Origin: Paenibacillus timonensis
GTDB taxonomy: Bacteria > Bacillota > Bacilli > Paenibacillales > Paenibacillaceae
NCBI RefSeq assembly: GCF_009725205.1
Contig: NZ_WNZY01000021.1
Coordinates: 1-64,000 of the forward strand
Direction: 5' to 3'
Length of the DNA stretch: 64,000 nucleotides
The notes beneath the pieces are model-generated. The model did no database searches. It worked only from the letters and a program-made list of their open reading frames with translations, and was not told where the DNA came from. The position numbers and the translations under genes are program-made. The number at the start of each line of letters is the position of its first letter. The first letter of the stretch is position 1. Shown here in pieces: positions 53,106-62,679 of this stretch.

Positions 53106-53138
53106 CTGACAAACTTTCCGGTTCTAGCCTCCTATAAT
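53106..53138 (+). promoter_or_regulatory. Spo0A-type promoter of spoIIE
   Basis: CTGACA (53106-53111) and perfect TATAAT (53133-53138) are 21 nt apart, the unusual spacing of the sigma-A, Spo0A-P-activated spoIIE promoter in B. subtilis. TGACAAA (53107-53113) and TGTCGGA (53073-53079) each differ at one base from the 0A box TGNCGAA. No tRNA genes are seen here, unlike B. subtilis. Confidence 0.72.
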
Positions 53139-53176
53139 GGGACATACCTTACTAATTTGGAAAAGGCGGTGCCAGG

Positions 53177-55684
53177 ATGTTGAATAAGTGGAATGTCACC
53201 CTGTTTCCAGGGATGAGAAAGGCGAAGTCATGGGACAAGGGATCGTGGCGGAGCCTATTGCTGGACCAACCGGTCATCCGGCGGGCCGGGCGGCTGTTCG
53301 CGGTTAACAAATGGAACGGATTGCTCCTCGTGATGAGCTTCCTGCTGGGGCGTGCGACAATATTGGACGAGCTGGCCCCGTTTGCGGTCGCATTCTTCGC
53401 GGTCATCCTGTTTATGCGGCGAGACATCGCCTGGATCGCAAGCGCGGTGATGGTGGCAGGAGCGATGTTGACGCCGGATGCGCATCTCCATGCCGTGGAG
53501 ATTGCCGTGGAGCTGCTGATCTTCTATTTGCTGCAAAAGGGGCTGGAGACGTTTGAACGGGCGGATCTCTCCTATGCTCCGATTATGGTGTTCACGAGCA
53601 CGTTTTTCGTCGGGATGTTCGGGGCAGTGATCGGCCCTTCGCTGACTTGGTACGCGTTGGCGATGACCGTCATGGACGCGCTGCTGAGCTTTGTCCTAAC
53701 CTTGGTATTCATTCAAGCGGTCCCGGTGTTTACATACCGGAAGAAGCATTACCAGCTGCGCGGTGAAGAAATTTTATGCCTGGTTATCCTGCTGGCTTCG
53801 GTTATGACCGGAACGGTCGGGTGGGAGATTCAAGGGTTATCGGCTGAGCATGTGCTGTCGAGATACCTGATCCTGCTGTTTGCCTTAGCGGGCGGTGCAC
53901 CATTGGGGGCATCGGTTGGCGTGATTACCGGATTGATCCTCAGCCTGGCGGACACGTCAGCCCTCTACCAAATGAGTTTGCTGGCGTTCTCTGGGATGCT
54001 AGCCGGGATGCTTCGGGAAGGGCGCAAATGGGCAGTGGGCTTCGGGATGCTGCTGGGCTCGTCCATTCTGTCGATCTACATCGCGGGTCCGGCGGACGTG
54101 ATGTCCTCCACTTGGGAGAGCTGCGCTGCAGTTCTACTCTTTCTGTTGACTCCCAAAAAAACGGTCCAAGTCATTGCCAAATACGTACCCGGCACGCAGG
54201 AGCATGCCAAGACACAACATGAATATGCCAAACGGGTTCGTGACATTACGGCCGGTCGGGTGGCGCAGTTCTCCCAAGTCTTCAAGCAACTGGCGCGCAG
54301 CTTCGGACAGGTGTCCAGCACCGGGGAAATCGCTAAGCGCGGCGAGGAGATCGACCATTTCATGAACGCGGTAACTGAAGGCGCTTGCGCAACCTGCTTC
54401 CGTAAGAACACATGCTGGGATGGGCGATTCTATCAAACGTACAAACTGATGACGGAGATGATGACGGCGATCGAGGAGAAGCCGGACATCACCGTAAGTG
54501 AGTTCCCTGCAAGGTGGGGCAAGCTATGCTCGAAAACCGACCAGGTGCTGGACATTATGAGGCACGAATACGATTTGTATCAACATGATATGCATTGGAA
54601 ACGGCAAATCTACGACAGCCGCCAACTGGTGGCTGAACAGCTATCGGGCGTCTCGCAAGTCATGGAGGACCTGGCCCGGGAAATCCAGCGCGAAGGACAA
54701 GCCATGTACAAGCAGGAAGAACAAATCCGCGAGGCATTAGAGAAAATGGGCCTGTCCATCCATAGCATTGACATCGTCAATCTGGATCACGGGAATGTGG
54801 AGATTGAAATCGTGCATGCGTACACTCGAGGTTTTGACGAATGCCGGAAGATTATCGCCCCGCTTCTGTCGGATATCTTGGGCGAGCATATCGCCGTCAT
54901 GAACGAAACGCTGCATGGCGGCAAAGAGGGCCTATCGACCGTATCCTTTGGCTCCGCCAAGGCGTTTGAAATCACGACGGGGGTCGCTGGCACCGCCAAA
55001 GGCGGGGACATGCTCTCGGGCGACAGCTTCAGCGCCAAGGAGCTTGGCAACGGTACGTTTGCCGTGGCGATCAGCGATGGTATGGGCAACGGGGAGCGGG
55101 CGCGGCTCGAGAGCAGCACGGCGCTGAACATTCTTGAGCAACTGCTGCAATCCGGCATGGAGGAGACCCTTGCGATCAAATCGGTTAACTCGATATTGAT
55201 GCTGCGTTCGCCGGATGAGGTGTATGCAACGGTCGACATGGCGCTGATCGATCAGTATACGGCGCGAACGACGTTTATGAAGATCGGCTCTTCGCCAAGC
55301 TTCATCAAACGAGGCCAGGAGGTCATCCCGGTCACGGCCAGCAATTTGCCGATTGGCATCATCCAAGATATCGAGGTTGATCTGGTGTCCGTCCAACTGT
55401 ATCCGGGGGATACGCTCATCATGATGACGGATGGCATTTATGATGCGCCGGGACCCGCGGTTAACAAAGAACTGTGGATCAAGCGTCTGATTCAGGAGAT
55501 CCAGGCGGAGGAGCCGCAAGAAATCGCGGATTGCCTGCTGGAGTCGGTGATCCGGTATCAGAAGAACGTCATCCACGACGATATGACGGTGGTCGTCGCC
55601 AACGTTGACCACCTGCGTCCCGAGTGGTCCACGCTGCACATCCCCGGCATCAGCCGCCTGGAGCGACCGCGAACGGTGAGTTAG
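53177..55684 (+). CDS. spoIIE: Stage II sporulation protein E (serine phosphatase)
   Basis: 835-aa membrane phosphatase that dephosphorylates SpoIIAA and so activates sigma-F in the forespore, and binds FtsZ. About ten membrane segments (residues 45-330), a central FtsZ/oligomerisation region (about 330-590) and a C-terminal PP2C domain (about 600-825) with DMLSGDSF, AISDGMGNGERARLES and LIMMTDGIYDA metal-binding motifs. AAGGCGGTG precedes the ATG. Confidence 0.97.
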   Translation: MLNKWNVTLFPGMRKAKSWDKGSWRSLLLDQPVIRRAGRLFAVNKWNGLLLVMSFLLGRATILDELAPFAVAFFAVILFMRRDIAWIASAVMVAGAMLTPDAHLHAVEIAVELLIFYLLQKGLETFERADLSYAPIMVFTSTFFVGMFGAVIGPSLTWYALAMTVMDALLSFVLTLVFIQAVPVFTYRKKHYQLRGEEILCLVILLASVMTGTVGWEIQGLSAEHVLSRYLILLFALAGGAPLGASVGVITGLILSLADTSALYQMSLLAFSGMLAGMLREGRKWAVGFGMLLGSSILSIYIAGPADVMSSTWESCAAVLLFLLTPKKTVQVIAKYVPGTQEHAKTQHEYAKRVRDITAGRVAQFSQVFKQLARSFGQVSSTGEIAKRGEEIDHFMNAVTEGACATCFRKNTCWDGRFYQTYKLMTEMMTAIEEKPDITVSEFPARWGKLCSKTDQVLDIMRHEYDLYQHDMHWKRQIYDSRQLVAEQLSGVSQVMEDLAREIQREGQAMYKQEEQIREALEKMGLSIHSIDIVNLDHGNVEIEIVHAYTRGFDECRKIIAPLLSDILGEHIAVMNETLHGGKEGLSTVSFGSAKAFEITTGVAGTAKGGDMLSGDSFSAKELGNGTFAVAISDGMGNGERARLESSTALNILEQLLQSGMEETLAIKSVNSILMLRSPDEVYATVDMALIDQYTARTTFMKIGSSPSFIKRGQEVIPVTASNLPIGIIQDIEVDLVSVQLYPGDTLIMMTDGIYDAPGPAVNKELWIKRLIQEIQAEEPQEIADCLLESVIRYQKNVIHDDMTVVVANVDHLRPEWSTLHIPGISRLERPRTVS

Positions 55685-55686
55685 TA

Positions 55687-55722
55687 GAGAACTTGAGGTG
55701 AGAGCCTCAGGTTCTTTTTTTG
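55687..55722 (+). terminator. Terminator after spoIIE
   Basis: AGAACTTGAGG pairs with CCTCAGGTTCT around TGAGAG, then TTTTTT. Confidence 0.9.
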
Positions 55723-55737
55723 CGTAAAATTCTTGTT

Positions 55738-55768
55738 TTGCCTGAACCGGGGGGGAGCACGTTATAAT
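55738..55768 (+). promoter_or_regulatory. Candidate promoter of the winged-helix regulator gene
   Basis: TTGCCT (55738-55743) and TATAAT (55763-55768), 19-nt spacer. The spacer has a run of eight G residues. Confidence 0.45.
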
Positions 55769-55794
55769 AGGAGGAGAGAAAGGGGCGTGAGAAT

Positions 55795-56712
55795 TTGGAT
55801 TACCGCGTGGACATTGCATTTGAACCCCGGTACGAGCTGCTCAGTAGTCTACATACGATGATATGCCGCAAATCGCATAAGAAGATCGACCTGGCCCCGG
55901 CCTGGGTGAAGGACACCCTAAAGCAGGTCACACCAGATCTCGGCTCCGTTCTTGGCGATATGGAAGTTGACGGCGATTGGAAAACTACATATTTGCTCTC
56001 CTATCTATCCCCGGAGGGGTCTTCATCCGAGGAATTTCTGGCCTGGCTGGAAGCGAAGACGCCGGGGGATCTGTATGAGTTGATTGCGGAGTACACCCAA
56101 CAGTTTCCGAAGGATATGGGGCAGTTTCGTTCCCGCACTTTGAAGGTGTTAACCGACTGGCACGACCAGTATTTCCGTAATCTAGAGCCGGGGGTGATCG
56201 GCGCTTTGCGTTCCGAAGCGGAGGAGCGGAAGGCCGAGCTGGCTATCGTTGAACCGGCGTCATTCATTGAACGAACGACGAACGGGTTGACGTTTATGCC
56301 AAAGGAGGGATTAGAGAAGCTGCTACTGATCCCGCAATACCATTTTCAACCGATGAACGTCATTTATCACTTTGGTAAAATCACGATATGCCATTATTCG
56401 GCTCGGATCTATCTGGGCGGCGAGACGGATTTTCCTCCTCATGAATACCGTATGATCCGGGCGCTGGCTGAACAGAGCCGGTTAAAAATCCTGCGTTATT
56501 TGAGCGGCGGTCCCCGAACGTTTACGGAAATCGTCCGTCATTTGAAGCTGTCTAAGGGGATCACACATGATCATGTGTCTAAACTCCGCAGTGGGGGCTT
56601 CCTTAGAGCCCATTTCGACGGGGAAACGGTGTCCGAATACAGCTTGCGACCCGAAATGCTGGACGTGATACATCGGAAACTGGTTGATTATATCGTTAAC
56701 GTAAACTTATAA
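55795..56712 (+). CDS. ArsR-type winged-helix transcriptional regulator
   Basis: 305-aa protein. The C-terminal 80 residues are an ArsR-like winged helix (IRALAEQSRLKILRYLSGGPRTFTEIVRHLKLSKGITHDHVSKLRSGG would be its helices, residues about 222-270). The N-terminal 200 residues (DIAFEPRYELLSSLHTMI...) form an uncharacterised domain with no cysteine-pair metal site seen. TTG start with AAAGGGGCG upstream. It is next to the opp genes and could control them; inferred from position only. Confidence 0.82.
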   Translation: MDYRVDIAFEPRYELLSSLHTMICRKSHKKIDLAPAWVKDTLKQVTPDLGSVLGDMEVDGDWKTTYLLSYLSPEGSSSEEFLAWLEAKTPGDLYELIAEYTQQFPKDMGQFRSRTLKVLTDWHDQYFRNLEPGVIGALRSEAEERKAELAIVEPASFIERTTNGLTFMPKEGLEKLLLIPQYHFQPMNVIYHFGKITICHYSARIYLGGETDFPPHEYRMIRALAEQSRLKILRYLSGGPRTFTEIVRHLKLSKGITHDHVSKLRSGGFLRAHFDGETVSEYSLRPEMLDVIHRKLVDYIVNVNL

Positions 56713-56732
56713 GCGTCAGAGATGTCTGGCAA

Positions 56733-56777
56733 AGACGATTTCGCACCGTGTGGACGGCGGCGGAGTCGTTTTTTTTA
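56733..56777 (+). terminator. Terminator after the regulator gene
   Basis: GACGATTTCGC pairs with GCGGAGTCGT through G-U pairs, with an inner CCG/CGG stem, then eight T residues. Confidence 0.78.
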
Positions 56778-56830
56778 TGGTGTCATGATTGTTTAATTCT
56801 CTGAATAAAGAAAGATTAATAAGTTCTCTA

Positions 56831-56859
56831 TTTACAGAACAGGCACCCTTTCGTATAAT
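56831..56859 (+). promoter_or_regulatory. Sigma-A promoter of the opp operon
   Basis: TTTACA (56831-56836) and TATAAT (56854-56859) with a 17-nt spacer, 84 nt before oppA. Confidence 0.82.
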
Positions 56860-56943
56860 AGGAGCATTAAATACAACTTATCTCATCGGAATTAACGTCT
56901 ATTGTAAGGTTTCGCCTAAAAAAAGGCAAATCGGAGGGAGAGA

Positions 56944-58707
56944 GTGAAACTAATGAAGAGAAATCGAATGACCGCATTGATGACTTTATTATTGTCCGGG
57001 GCTTTGGTATTGGCCGCCTGCGGCGGGAACGGAGGCAACAACACCTCGCAGGGAGGGGAATCGGCATCGGCACAGTCTGGGAACGGCCAGAATACAGCCG
57101 AGGGGAGCAACACCAACTCGGCGGCAGGGAGTGTGCTGGAGTTCACTCCAGCCAGTGATATGTCTAAATTGCCAGCGGTCGCTAAAGGACGCACCGATAC
57201 CATTATCGTTGGCTTGACCGACCCGAGCGGCGCGTTCACGCCCTATTTCCAACAGAGTGGATATGATGGCAACGTATCGTCGCTGCTGTATACCCCTCTA
57301 GTGACGGTGGATGACAAAGGGTTGCCTACGCCGGGCCTCGCCGAAAGCTGGGAGGTTTCTGAGGATCAGCTGACGTATACGTACCATTTGCGCAAGGACT
57401 TGAAGTTCAGCGACGGTTCGCCAATGACCGCGGACGACGTGGCTTTCACCTGGACGCTGCTCCACGACAAAGCTTACGATGGGGACTCTCAGATCCCAAC
57501 GCTACATATTGTTGGCGGCGAGGCTTATAAGGAAGGGAAGGCTAGCAGTATCTCCGGCATCTCTGTTAAAGATCCGCAGACCGTATCGGTAACGCTCGAG
57601 CAGCCGAACGCGACGGCGCTGGTGCTGCTCGGCAGTGACGTCTTGTCTAAAGCATACTACGGTAAGGATTACAAGTACGGGCAACTCGACTACATTAAGA
57701 AGTTGCACGAGAAGCCGGTTGGCAACGGACCGTACGTGTTGGATAAATTCATTCCGGGGCAAGAGGTGCGTTACGTCGCCAATCCGTATTACTATGCAGG
57801 CAAACCGAAAACTGAGAAGTTTATTTATAAAACATCCGAAGGCGACGTCTGGCAGTACCTGGAGACGGGCGAAGTGGATTACGCTTCCTTCAGCGCGACG
57901 ACCGAGAACATCGATAAGCTGAAAAGCATGGGCTTCGTCAATATCCTGCCTTACACGCCAAGCACCTACGGTTATCTGCAATTGAATTTGGAGCATGAAG
58001 CGCTTAAGGATAAGAGCGTTCGCCAAGCGCTGACTTATGGCCTGGACCGCCAAAGCATCTATGTCGAAGCGAACCAGGGCGCCGGGGAGGTCGCCAATAT
58101 TCCGGCTTCGCCGATCTCCTGGGCCTACACGGAAGAAGGAATCAACAAATATGACTATGATCCGGACAAAGCCAATCAACTACTGGACGAAGCCGGTTGG
58201 GCTAAAGGTTCGGACGGTATCCGCGAGAAGGACGGCAAGAAGTTGACCATCCATTTCCTCGGCTCCAAAAACGCACAGATCGATGTTTTTATCGCCGTTG
58301 CCACAGAGAACTTCGCCGCAATCGGCGTCGACTTCCAGCCGGAGGTGTTCGCAGACTTCAACGCGTTGGTCTCCAAGGTAGAGGGCGGCGACTACGATAT
58401 GGCTTCCTTCTCCACGCCGATGTTGGCCGACCCTTCGGACGGCGTATTGCAGTTCGTTGACGGGGAAATCAAGGGTTACGACAATCCGAAGGTGAAGGAG
58501 CTATATGAAAAAGCGCTAAGCACCAGCGACATTGAACAACGTAAGGCGACCTATCAAGAGCTGTTCCAACTGTTAAACGACGAACTGCCGATCATCTTCA
58601 CCAACTACAAGAAGACGGTATATGCTTATAACGGACGCATCCAGAATCTGTCAGTCAGCCCGTTCACCGGCCTGTCTTCCAGTTTGCCGAACTGGACACT
58701 AGAGTAG
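56944..58707 (+). CDS. oppA: Oligopeptide ABC transporter substrate-binding lipoprotein OppA
   Basis: 587-aa lipoprotein of solute-binding family 5. Lipobox LVLAAC (Cys about residue 28), then a Gly/Asn/Ser-rich spacer to about residue 60. Family-5 blocks: GLAESWEVSEDQLTYTYHLR, KFSDGSPMTADDVAFTWTLL and VRQALTYGLDRQSI. It binds peptides outside the membrane for OppBCDF. GTG at 56944 is preferred (GGAGGG 5-6 nt upstream); an ATG at 56953 is possible. A hairpin follows before oppB. Confidence 0.92.
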   Translation: MKLMKRNRMTALMTLLLSGALVLAACGGNGGNNTSQGGESASAQSGNGQNTAEGSNTNSAAGSVLEFTPASDMSKLPAVAKGRTDTIIVGLTDPSGAFTPYFQQSGYDGNVSSLLYTPLVTVDDKGLPTPGLAESWEVSEDQLTYTYHLRKDLKFSDGSPMTADDVAFTWTLLHDKAYDGDSQIPTLHIVGGEAYKEGKASSISGISVKDPQTVSVTLEQPNATALVLLGSDVLSKAYYGKDYKYGQLDYIKKLHEKPVGNGPYVLDKFIPGQEVRYVANPYYYAGKPKTEKFIYKTSEGDVWQYLETGEVDYASFSATTENIDKLKSMGFVNILPYTPSTYGYLQLNLEHEALKDKSVRQALTYGLDRQSIYVEANQGAGEVANIPASPISWAYTEEGINKYDYDPDKANQLLDEAGWAKGSDGIREKDGKKLTIHFLGSKNAQIDVFIAVATENFAAIGVDFQPEVFADFNALVSKVEGGDYDMASFSTPMLADPSDGVLQFVDGEIKGYDNPKVKELYEKALSTSDIEQRKATYQELFQLLNDELPIIFTNYKKTVYAYNGRIQNLSVSPFTGLSSSLPNWTLE

Positions 58708-58728
58708 AATCTTCATTTTCGAAAAATC

Positions 58729-58769
58729 AGCCGTTCCCCTCGCGTGCCCAGCATGCGGGGGGACGGCTT
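58729..58769 (+). promoter_or_regulatory. Intercistronic hairpin between oppA and oppB
   Basis: AGCCGTTCCCCTCGCGTGC pairs with GCATGCGGGGGGACGGCT around CCA, with few mismatches. No T run follows. Such structures often protect the upstream message, which fits a higher need for the binding protein than for the permease. Confidence 0.65.
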
Positions 58770-58788
58770 GTCTAAGGAGTGCGACGAG

Positions 58789-59742
58789 ATGAGTGCTTAT
58801 ATCACCAAGCGATTGATCTATATGGCGGCGATCCTGCTGGCTGCCTCGCTCCTGATCTTCTGCTTGTACGCGTTGACGCCGGGCGACTTCATCAGTGGAA
58901 ACATCAAGCTGACGCCGGAACGCAAGAACGAGCTGCGGGAGATCTACGGTTTAAATAAGCCGGTGCTGGAACGGTACGCCGTTTGGATTAAAAATGCGTT
59001 TCACGGCGATTTCGGCTATTCGCTGGCTCAACAGAAGCCGGTGTTAGCTTTGTTCAACGATTATATCTGGAACTCGTTCCTGCTGGCCGCGGTATCGACG
59101 TTCCTCACCTGGTTTATCGCTGTCATCATTGGCGTAATTTCTGCCTACAAGCAATATTCCTGGTTCGACACGCTGGTGCTGGTGCTGATCTTCGCTGCCA
59201 TGTCGTTGCCGTCCTTTTTCATCGGCTTGTTCCTGATCAAGATCCTGGCTGTTGATTTCAAATGGCTGCCGCCGGGCGGGATGATTACAACGGGGAGCAA
59301 CGCCACCGGGTTGGCCTACGTGAAGGAGGTCATTCACCATATGACCTTGCCGGTGATCGTCATGACCATTCTCGGCGTTGGCTCGCTGACCCGTTACTTC
59401 CGGACCAACATGATCGACGTGATCAAGCAGGATTATATTCGAACGGCCCGCGCTAAGGGGCTGAAGGAGAGTAAAGTGCTCTACCGCCATGCGTTGCGAA
59501 ACGCGTTGCTTCCGGCGATCACGCTGGTGGGCTTTGAGCTGCCCGCGTTATTCGGCGGTTCGTTGATCATTGAGAAGATCTTCAACTGGCCGGGGATTGG
59601 GCAGCTGTATATGTCCTCTTTTTCCGTTCGAGATTACCCGTTGTTGATGGGATTCACGATGCTAATTGCGATCTTGACCGTGATTGGAACGCTGTTGTCG
59701 GATTTGCTGTACCAAATCGCCGACCCGCGCGTCCGGTTGTAA
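58789..59742 (+). CDS. oppB: Oligopeptide ABC transporter permease OppB
   Basis: 317-aa permease with six membrane segments. First segment RLIYMAAILLAASLLIFCLYAL; the EAA loop is in YIRTARAKGLKESKVLYRHALRNALLP. The ATG at 58789 has AAGGAGTG 7 nt upstream; the longer frame to 58744 runs through the hairpin. Confidence 0.94.
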   Translation: MSAYITKRLIYMAAILLAASLLIFCLYALTPGDFISGNIKLTPERKNELREIYGLNKPVLERYAVWIKNAFHGDFGYSLAQQKPVLALFNDYIWNSFLLAAVSTFLTWFIAVIIGVISAYKQYSWFDTLVLVLIFAAMSLPSFFIGLFLIKILAVDFKWLPPGGMITTGSNATGLAYVKEVIHHMTLPVIVMTILGVGSLTRYFRTNMIDVIKQDYIRTARAKGLKESKVLYRHALRNALLPAITLVGFELPALFGGSLIIEKIFNWPGIGQLYMSSFSVRDYPLLMGFTMLIAILTVIGTLLSDLLYQIADPRVRL

Positions 59743-59758
59743 TAGGGGGCAGAAATAA

Positions 59759-60697
59759 ATGAATTCTTCGATATCAGGGAAGCTGTCGCAGCCGGGCCAA
59801 GCGGCCGTACCTTCGGCTGCAGCCAAGAAGCCGTCGCTTTGGCGGCAGTCGCTGCGCCGGCTATTTCGCAATAAACTTGCTATGTTGGGATTTGTAGTAG
59901 TGGTCTTCATGTTTCTTGCCTGCTTCTTGGGGCCGGTGTTCTCGCCCTATACGGATAACAAAATCCAAATGTCACTGATGAACAAACCGCCGAGCTGGCA
60001 GCATTGGCTAGGCACCGACAAGCTGGGACGTGACGTATTGACCCGAGTACTACAGGCGGGGCGTATCTCGTTGACGGTAGGCTTGGCCTCGATGGTGTTG
60101 TCCGTCTTCTTGGGTACACTTCTTGGCGCAATCGCCGGATATTACCGTGGGATCGTGGACCAAGTCATCATGCGGCTTGCCGATTTGCTATTAACGATTC
60201 CCGGGCTGCCGCTGCTGTTTATCTCCGGCGCTCTGCTGTCGGAGTGGAAGGTACCAACCGACTACCGCATGTACATCGTCATGCTCATGCTTAGCTTGGT
60301 GAACTGGCCGGGATTGGCGAGGATGATCCGCGGGCAGATGCTTAGCCTGCGGGAGCGAGAATTCATGCAGGCGGCTGTGGTACTTGGACTGCGCGACCGG
60401 CGCAAACTGGTTCATCACTTGCTGCCAAACCTCGTTCCTCTAATTATCGTGATGGCCACCTTGAATATTGGCGGGGCGATTTTAAGTGAATCAGTGCTCA
60501 GCTTCTTCGGACTCGGTGTCATGCCGCCGACGCCGACCTGGGGCAATATGATTGACGCCGCCAACAATATGATCGACTTTCAGGAGCATCCTTGGTTATG
60601 GATTCCGCCGGGATTGTCCATTTTCGCTACCGTTATCGCCATTAACTTGTTCGGCGACGGCCTGCGTGACGTGCTGGACCCCAAAATGAACAGGTAG
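59759..60697 (+). CDS. oppC: Oligopeptide ABC transporter permease OppC
   Basis: 312-aa second permease, six membrane segments, with the OppC N-terminal domain (LWRQSLRRLFRNKLAMLGFVVVV) and HWLGTDKLGRDVLTRVLQAGRISL. EAA loop near REFMQAAVVLGLRDRRKLVHHLLPN. Starts 16 nt after oppB. Confidence 0.94.
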   Translation: MNSSISGKLSQPGQAAVPSAAAKKPSLWRQSLRRLFRNKLAMLGFVVVVFMFLACFLGPVFSPYTDNKIQMSLMNKPPSWQHWLGTDKLGRDVLTRVLQAGRISLTVGLASMVLSVFLGTLLGAIAGYYRGIVDQVIMRLADLLLTIPGLPLLFISGALLSEWKVPTDYRMYIVMLMLSLVNWPGLARMIRGQMLSLREREFMQAAVVLGLRDRRKLVHHLLPNLVPLIIVMATLNIGGAILSESVLSFFGLGVMPPTPTWGNMIDAANNMIDFQEHPWLWIPPGLSIFATVIAINLFGDGLRDVLDPKMNR

Positions 60698-60708
60698 GTG
60701 AAGAAACG

Positions 60709-61692
60709 ATGTCGACTTTGCTGGAGATAGACCGGCTGAGCACGCATTTCAAAACAGAAGAGGGACGGATCAAAGCGGTTGACGAAGTGAGCCTGCGGAT
60801 TAAGCCCGGGGAAACGGTTTGTATCGTTGGGGAGTCGGGCTGCGGCAAAAGCGTAACCGCAATGTCGATCATGGGATTGCTGCAAAGCGGCCCTGGGGTG
60901 GAGATCGGCGGGCAAATCCAATTTGGAGATACCGAATTGTTATCCTTAGATAAAAACCATCTGCGCGCCATTCGCGGCCATGAAATCGCGATGATTTTTC
61001 AGGAACCCATGTCTTCGCTGAATCCGGTGCTGACGATCGGGGAACAGTTGATTGAGCCGATGGGGCTTCACTTAAAGTTGAGCAAGAAGGAGGCCCGCAA
61101 ACGCGCTTTAGAATTGATCGAGCAGGTAGGAATCTCCCGGCCGGAGCAGATCATGAAGAGTTATCCGCACGAGCTAAGCGGCGGGATGCTGCAGCGGATT
61201 ATGATCGCCATTGCGATCTCCTGCCAGCCGAAACTGCTGATCGCGGACGAACCAACCACCGCGCTCGACGTAACGATTCAGGCGCAGATCCTCGATATGC
61301 TGCGGCAAATCAAGGCGGAATCGGATATGTCGATTCTGCTGATCACCCATGATCTGGGTGTCGTCGCCGAAATGGCCGATTACGTCGTGGTGATGTATGC
61401 CGGTAAAGTCGTTGAAGAAGGTGAAGTGACCGCGTTGTTCGAATCGCCGAAGCATCCTTACACGCAAGGTTTGTTGAAATCGAAGCCAGTGCTGGGCCAG
61501 CGTCAGGGTGAATTGTTCTCGATCCCGGGCCAAGTGCCGAATCTGCTGGAATTGCAGCCTTCGTGTTATTTCCAGGACCGCTGCGCGCATTGTATGGAGA
61601 TTTGCCGGACGAATGAGCCGGCGTTGAAGTCGGTCGGAGGCGGTCAGAAAGCAGCTTGCTGGCTGTATGAGGAGGAGAAACGCCATGGGTGA
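60709..61692 (+). CDS. oppD: Oligopeptide ABC transporter ATPase OppD
   Basis: 327-aa ATPase. Walker [11 protein letters not shown] (about residue 41), Q-loop [11 protein letters not shown], signature LSGGMLQR, Walker [13 protein letters not shown] and switch His in THDLG. C-terminal oligopeptide-type extension with [15 protein letters not shown], the cluster-like Cys motif common in this group. Overlaps oppF by 8 nt. Confidence 0.95.
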   Translation: MSTLLEIDRLSTHFKTEEGRIKAVDEVSLRIKPGETVCIVGESGCGKSVTAMSIMGLLQSGPGVEIGGQIQFGDTELLSLDKNHLRAIRGHEIAMIFQEPMSSLNPVLTIGEQLIEPMGLHLKLSKKEARKRALELIEQVGISRPEQIMKSYPHELSGGMLQRIMIAIAISCQPKLLIADEPTTALDVTIQAQILDMLRQIKAESDMSILLITHDLGVVAEMADYVVVMYAGKVVEEGEVTALFESPKHPYTQGLLKSKPVLGQRQGELFSIPGQVPNLLELQPSCYFQDRCAHCMEICRTNEPALKSVGGGQKAACWLYEEEKRHG

Positions 61693-62650
61693 GCCGCTGC
61701 TTACAGTACGGCATTTGAAGAAATATTTTCCGGTCAAGACGGGGCTCTTGCAACGGACAACGGGACAGGTGAAAGCGGTAGACGACATCAGCCTCACGAT
61801 TCAGCCCGGGGAAACCTTTGGTTTGGTTGGGGAATCGGGCAGCGGTAAGAGTACGGTCGGCCGCAGCATCGTCCGCTTGACGGAGAAAACGGACGGCGAC
61901 ATCCTGTTCAAAGGCACGGATCTTTACACGTTACCGGAGGAAGAACTGCGCCGCTTGAGACCGAAGCTGCAAATGATTTTTCAGGATCCTTATGGTTCCT
62001 TGAATCCCCGGATTCGGGTTGGTGACGCGATCGGCGAAGCTTTGCTTGATCATGGGTTGCTGCCGAAGGGGGAGATTCGTGACCGGGTGCTGGAGGTGCT
62101 GGCTTCGTGCGGGTTATCCTCCTATCATATCGATCGTTACCCGCACGAGTTCTCCGGCGGGCAGCGCCAACGAATTGGGATCGCGCGGGCGCTGATTCTG
62201 AATCCCGAGCTGATGATCGCTGACGAACCGGTGTCCGCATTGGATGTGTCCATTCAGGCGCAGATCATCAACCTGTTTCGCAAGTTGCAGGAGACACGTG
62301 GGTTAACGTATCTGTTTATCTCCCATGATTTGAGCGTGGTGGAGCATCTTTGCACACAGGTTGGGGTCATGTATTTGGGCGGGATGGTCGAAATGGCCTC
62401 GCGGGACGAGTTGTTCGGACATCCGCTTCATCCTTATACCAAGGCATTGCTGTCGGCTGTGCCCCTGCCGATTCCTCGCCTGAAGCGGGAGCGGATTATT
62501 CTGAAAGGGGACATTCCGAGCCCGGCCAATCCGCCTTCCGGCTGCAAGTTTCATACCCGATGTCCGTTCGCCACGGCCGAGTGCAAGCAGCGGGTACCGG
62601 AATTCCGTGACGTTGGCGGAGGGCATTACGTCGCGTGCCATTTCGTATAA
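61685..62650 (+). CDS. oppF: Oligopeptide ABC transporter ATPase OppF
   Basis: 321-aa ATPase. Walker A GESGSGKSTVGR, FQDPYGSLNPR, signature FSGGQRQRIGIARAL, Walker B LMIADEPVSALD, SHDLSVV. C-terminal CKFHTRCPFATAEC motif. The ATG at 61685 has GAGGAGGAG upstream and lies inside the oppD end. Confidence 0.95.
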   Translation: MGEPLLTVRHLKKYFPVKTGLLQRTTGQVKAVDDISLTIQPGETFGLVGESGSGKSTVGRSIVRLTEKTDGDILFKGTDLYTLPEEELRRLRPKLQMIFQDPYGSLNPRIRVGDAIGEALLDHGLLPKGEIRDRVLEVLASCGLSSYHIDRYPHEFSGGQRQRIGIARALILNPELMIADEPVSALDVSIQAQIINLFRKLQETRGLTYLFISHDLSVVEHLCTQVGVMYLGGMVEMASRDELFGHPLHPYTKALLSAVPLPIPRLKRERIILKGDIPSPANPPSGCKFHTRCPFATAECKQRVPEFRDVGGGHYVACHFV

Positions 62651-62679
62651 ATGTAGAGCTATGAAGGGAGGACTTCGGA

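Noticed and set aside
52896-53183. 95-codon open frame before spoIIE
   Set aside because: It covers the spoIIE promoter and start, lacks a ribosome-binding site, and has an unprotein-like composition.
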